DNA from: Phycisphaerales bacterium
GTDB taxonomy: Bacteria > Planctomycetota > Phycisphaerae > SM23-33
Assembly (NCBI GenBank): GCA_003153915.1
Contig: PMBX01000101.1
Location: 1 to 7,295, forward strand
Reading direction: 5' to 3'
Length of the DNA: 7,295 nucleotides
The translations under genes and the position numbers were made by a program. The notes beneath the pieces are model-generated. The model was not told the DNA's origin. It saw only the letters and a list, made by a program, of their open reading frames with translations, and did no database searches. Of this stretch, positions 4,771 to 7,295 are shown piece by piece; the first letter of the stretch is position 1; each line of letters starts with the position of its first letter.

Positions 4771-5919
4771 ATGCGCAGGGACAAGATGTTGATCTTGATG
4801 GTGTTCGTGCTGGCCGTCGCCTCGGCAGTGGGATTCCAACTGGTCCGTGGTGGAGGCCCCCAGACCGACGCCGTCGAGGAAAGGACGACCCGGCCTTCCT
4901 CCGTGGGTGAGTTCCGCGGCATCAGCCTGCAACTCCACGATGGAAGGCGCGAGGTTCCCTACGAGGAATACATCGACGAGATCGCTCGCACCGGGGCCAA
5001 TACCATTTGCCTGGTTGTATCGGCCTACCAGGAGAACTGTGCCTCCACCAGCATCTTCATCGACCTGCGAAAGACCCCCACCGACGAGCGGCTAAAGGAA
5101 TTGGCCGCGCATGCCCGCGCCAAGGGCCTGCGCGTGGTGTTGATGCCCATCGTGCTGCTGGAGAATCCCCGCGAGGGCGAGTGGCGCGGCAAGATCGCCC
5201 CGACTAATTGGGAGGACTGGTGGGAGGACTACCAAAACTACATCCTCCACTACGCCTGGATCGCCGAGAACATACAGGCAGAGGTCTTCCTGGTGGGATC
5301 GGAGCTGGTTAGCACCGAGGACCAGGCCGACCGTTGGCGAGGCCTGATACGTTCGGTCCGGGCTGCTTACAAGGGCCGGCTGAGCTACTCGGCCAATTGG
5401 GACCATTATGAGCAGGTCTCTTGGTGGTCGGACCTGGACATTGTTGGCATGACCACCTACCACGACCTCAGCGGCGGGGAGCAACCCACCCTCGAAGTGC
5501 TGATGCGCAAGTGGGAACCGATCCGCAAGAACATCCTGGATTGGCAGAAAAAGGTCAACCGCCCCATCCTGTTCACCGAGGTCGGCTGGCCCAACCAGGC
5601 CACCTGCGCCCAATACCCCTGGGACTACTACCGCTCCACCGACAAGCCCGACTCCCAGGCACAAGCCCGTTGTTTTGAAGCCTTCTTCCGCACCTGGAAC
5701 AATGACGCCACCGTCACCGGCTGCCTGGTCTGGGAATGGCGAAGCGCTCCCGGACAGGTCGTCGATCCCGACAAGGACACCTCCTACGTGCCATGCGGAA
5801 AGCCCGCCGAGAAGGTGATCAGCGACTACTTCAAGTCTGCCCGGACCGTCCAGCAGGCCTCCGCCGCCGGTGACAAAACCGCCCGGACGCAAGACCAACC
5901 ACGCCGGTCGGAACAATAG
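4771..5919 (+). CDS. GH113-like TIM-barrel glycosidase, membrane-anchored or secreted
   Basis: The 382-residue protein starts with a short basic stretch and a hydrophobic segment (about 7-25), either a signal peptide or a membrane anchor, so the catalytic domain should act outside the cytoplasmic membrane. Residues 48 to about 355 form a TIM-barrel glycoside hydrolase resembling family GH113 (beta-mannanase type, clan GH-A). Features include GISLQL (50-55), RTGANTICLVV (73-83), GLRVVLMPIV (119-128) and EWRGKIAPTNW (137-147). LVGSELVST (174-182) contains E178, the probable acid/base, and ILFTEVGWP (266-274) contains E270, the probable nucleophile. WDHY (210-213) and LVWEWR (319-324) also fit. 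The tail beyond 360 is Ala/Gln/Arg-rich and looks disordered. The ATG has a weak AAGG 9 nt upstream (4758-4761). Substrate specificity (mannan or another beta-glycan) is inferred and uncertain. It may relate functionally to the nearby glycosyltransferase, but they are not co-transcribed. Confidence 0.8.
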   Translation: MRRDKMLILMVFVLAVASAVGFQLVRGGGPQTDAVEERTTRPSSVGEFRGISLQLHDGRREVPYEEYIDEIARTGANTICLVVSAYQENCASTSIFIDLRKTPTDERLKELAAHARAKGLRVVLMPIVLLENPREGEWRGKIAPTNWEDWWEDYQNYILHYAWIAENIQAEVFLVGSELVSTEDQADRWRGLIRSVRAAYKGRLSYSANWDHYEQVSWWSDLDIVGMTTYHDLSGGEQPTLEVLMRKWEPIRKNILDWQKKVNRPILFTEVGWPNQATCAQYPWDYYRSTDKPDSQAQARCFEAFFRTWNNDATVTGCLVWEWRSAPGQVVDPDKDTSYVPCGKPAEKVISDYFKSARTVQQASAAGDKTARTQDQPRRSEQ

Positions 5920-5922
5920 GCC

Positions 5923-5950
5923 CCGGCGGGCAACGGAATTATTCCGCCGG
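5923..5950. repeat. Inverted repeat at the convergent glycosidase / bioD junction
   Basis: CCGGCGG (5923-5929) pairs with CCGCCGG (5944-5950), enclosing an internal overlapping palindrome CGGAAT-T-ATTCCG (5934-5946). It starts 4 nt after the glycosidase stop and overlaps the bioD stop codon (5939-5941). Position between convergent genes suggests a bidirectional terminator-like hairpin, but no T-tract follows on either strand. Confidence 0.35.
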
Positions 5951-6793
5951 AGGCAGGCCCATGATCTCTGCCCAGTCCACCTGGCCGACGGCAAATTGGA
6001 CATCCGGCCCCAGCAGCAGTTTCTCCACGCTGCTTGCGGGATCATCCGGCACGATGGCCAGAACCTTGGTTGCCCCCAGTTGGGCGATCTGAAGCGGGTT
6101 GGTGGACATGGCCAAATCGGCGTCTCCGCGTGCGTAGGCCGTCGAGCCGGTAGTCGCAGCCGCCGTCGGCGGCTCCAATCGGTAGCGGTTGACGATCACT
6201 CCTGCAACGTGCAGACCGGCGCATCGCGCGGCATGGAGCGTCAGCAGCGTGTGGTTGATCGCCCCTAGTTCCGCGCGGGTGACGATCACCACCGCAAGTC
6301 CCATCATCCTGGCCAGATGGATCACCCAGAAATCGTCGCGGATGGGGCAAAGCAGCCCGCCGATCCCCTCGACCACCACCGCGTCGGCGGCACCGGCCAA
6401 TGCCTCGTATTGTCGGAATATCGCCTCCAAGTCAACGGGCCGACCTTCTCGTTGCGCGGCCAGGTTGGGCGCAACGGCGGCGGCATAGCATAGCGGGCAT
6501 ATCTCCGCCAGTTTCCGCCTGGAGTCCGCGCAGGCGGCCAGGAACTCTGCGTCGGCGCTGACCAGCCCGTGGCGATCGCTCCGGCAGCCCGTGGCGACGG
6601 GTTTGAAGACCTCCACGCTCCTGCCGGCGGATCGAAGTTGGCGCGCAATCGCGCCGGCGATAAGTGTCTTTCCAACCTCTGTGTCGGTGGCGGTGACGAA
6701 GACGCCCCGCAGGCGCGGCAGAACCGGCCAACCCGAGACGTCGAAGTCAAACGGGCCGGGGCGCGAAGTGTTCCTGGATCGTCTCGATGACAC
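5939..6793 (-). CDS. bioD: ATP-dependent dethiobiotin synthetase BioD
   Basis: BioD closes the ureido ring of dethiobiotin from 7,8-diaminopelargonate, CO2 and ATP, the penultimate step of biotin synthesis, in the cytoplasm. From the GTG at 6793 it has 284 residues, longer than the roughly 225 of E. coli BioD. Motifs are the P-loop-type TATDTEVGKT (34-43, K42 and T43), FKPVATG (63-69, substrate-binding K64) and VVEGIGG (140-146, E142). The loop has Ala where most BioD proteins have Gly (GTDTEVGKT). The extension is N-terminal: about 28 residues precede the first strand, and no ATG, GTG or TTG in frame lies closer. GTG 6793 is preferred because GGGAGG (6804-6809) is 10 nt upstream; TTG 6811 is the alternative. 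The start lies within the end of bioA (47-nt overlap), so translation is probably coupled. The C-terminal third is less conserved. Confidence 0.92.
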   Translation of the reverse strand: MSSRRSRNTSRPGPFDFDVSGWPVLPRLRGVFVTATDTEVGKTLIAGAIARQLRSAGRSVEVFKPVATGCRSDRHGLVSADAEFLAACADSRRKLAEICPLCYAAAVAPNLAAQREGRPVDLEAIFRQYEALAGAADAVVVEGIGGLLCPIRDDFWVIHLARMMGLAVVIVTRAELGAINHTLLTLHAARCAGLHVAGVIVNRYRLEPPTAAATTGSTAYARGDADLAMSTNPLQIAQLGATKVLAIVPDDPASSVEKLLLGPDVQFAVGQVDWAEIMGLPPAE

Positions 6794-7295
6794 CGTCGCA
6801 AAGCCTCCCAAGGGTCTCTATGTCCATCGCCGGGGCGGGCATGAGCACCACCACATCGCCCAGGGGCCGCGTGATGATCCCCCGCCGCCGCGCCTCGCGG
6901 CAGACGGCAGCCCCGACTCGCATCACGGGGTCGAAACCTCGCCGCGCCTTTCGGTCGGCGGCCAACTCGATCCCCACCATCATCCCGCACTGGCGGATAT
7001 CGGCGACGTGGGGATGGTCGGCCAGTTCCGCCAGGTGAGAGCGGATCAGATCGGCCTTTCCCGCCAGCGTATCCAACAGACCGGAGCGGAAGATCAGGTC
7101 CATGCTCGCCGCGCCCGCTGCACAGCCCAGGGCGTTTCCCGTGTAAGTATGGCCGTGATAAAAGGTCTTTCCCTCGGCGATCTCTCCACAGAATGCCTCA
7201 AAAATCGGTAGTGTCGTCAGCGTCGCCGCAACCGGCAGATAGCCGCCGGTCAGCCCCTTGCCCAGGCACATCAGGTCAGGGCAGACATCCTCGTT
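6747..7295 (-). CDS. bioA: Adenosylmethionine-8-amino-7-oxononanoate aminotransferase BioA, C-terminal part
   Basis: BioA is the PLP enzyme that uses S-adenosylmethionine as amino donor to make 7,8-diaminopelargonate, the substrate of BioD. The frame enters from the right edge and is open for 182 codons to a TGA at 6747-6749, roughly the last two fifths of a typical BioA of about 430 residues. The visible part begins with NEDVCPDLMCLGKGLTGGY, where the lysine of LGKGLTGG (codon 7257-7259) is the PLP Schiff-base lysine. FYHGHTYTGNALGCAAG follows and is a class-III aminotransferase signature. RQCGMMVGIEL and the closing GIITRPLGDVVVLMPAPAM match the small domain of the family. The N-terminal part is outside the window. 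It lies directly upstream of bioD on the same strand with overlapping ends, a compact biotin operon arrangement. Confidence 0.95.
   Translation of the reverse strand, partial: NEDVCPDLMCLGKGLTGGYLPVAATLTTLPIFEAFCGEIAEGKTFYHGHTYTGNALGCAAGAASMDLIFRSGLLDTLAGKADLIRSHLAELADHPHVADIRQCGMMVGIELAADRKARRGFDPVMRVGAAVCREARRRGIITRPLGDVVVLMPAPAMDIETLGRLCDGVIETIQEHFAPRPV
6804..6809 (-). promoter_or_regulatory. Ribosome binding site deciding the bioD start
   Basis: On the minus strand this reads GGGAGG, 10 nt before the GTG at 6793 and inside the bioA coding sequence. It supports initiation within bioA and argues that the overlap is real rather than an annotation artefact. Confidence 0.5.

Noticed and set aside
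5092..6045. A 317-codon open frame on the minus strand antisense to the glycosidase and running past the bioD end
   Set aside because: It is a shadow frame produced by GC-rich codon use. The overlapping plus-strand frame has clear GH113-like motifs, and the antisense product is Gly/Leu/Val-rich with no recognisable family.

Overview
This 7.3 kb window is GC-rich, gene-dense bacterial chromosome. It looks like an ordinary housekeeping and accessory stretch, with no phage, CRISPR, tRNA or rRNA signal. Nine protein genes can be supported, two of them cut by the window edges. The overall style suggests a member of the Planctomycetota or a related soil or sediment lineage: high GC, loosely packed genes, a small acidic/alanine-rich protein with a conserved C-terminal domain, and a GH113-type TIM barrel beside a GT39-type membrane glycosyltransferase. 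That assignment is inference from family resemblance recalled from memory and has not been tested.

Left part (1-2642, all minus strand). In transcription order this holds queE (7-carboxy-7-deazaguanine synthase), queD (6-carboxy-tetrahydropterin synthase), a cation diffusion facilitator metal exporter, and a small uncharacterised gene running off the left edge. QueD and QueE catalyse consecutive steps from 7,8-dihydroneopterin triphosphate to CDG, the precursor of preQ0 and queuosine. The two genes are separated by a 128-bp nested inverted repeat (1840-1967) built from two GC-rich hairpins that are inverted copies of each other, flanked by imperfect AT-rich arms. It looks like a small palindromic repeat element and is the most unusual structure in the window.

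Middle part (2643-5919). A 205-bp divergent spacer with a spaced inverted repeat separates queE from a plus-strand GT39-like multispanning glycosyltransferase. This gene converges on a minus-strand gene for a 142-residue protein of unknown function, which has a near-consensus sigma-70 promoter. Divergent from that gene is a membrane-anchored or secreted GH113-like TIM-barrel glycosidase with both catalytic glutamates visible.

Right part (5939-7295, minus strand). This is a biotin operon fragment: the C-terminal part of bioA (DAPA aminotransferase) followed by bioD (dethiobiotin synthetase). bioD overlaps bioA by 47 nt and has an N-terminal extension, because no canonical start codon exists nearer its nucleotide-binding loop.

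I did not find a convincing new multigene system. The best leads are the nested palindrome between queE and queD and the strongly promoted small protein of unknown function.
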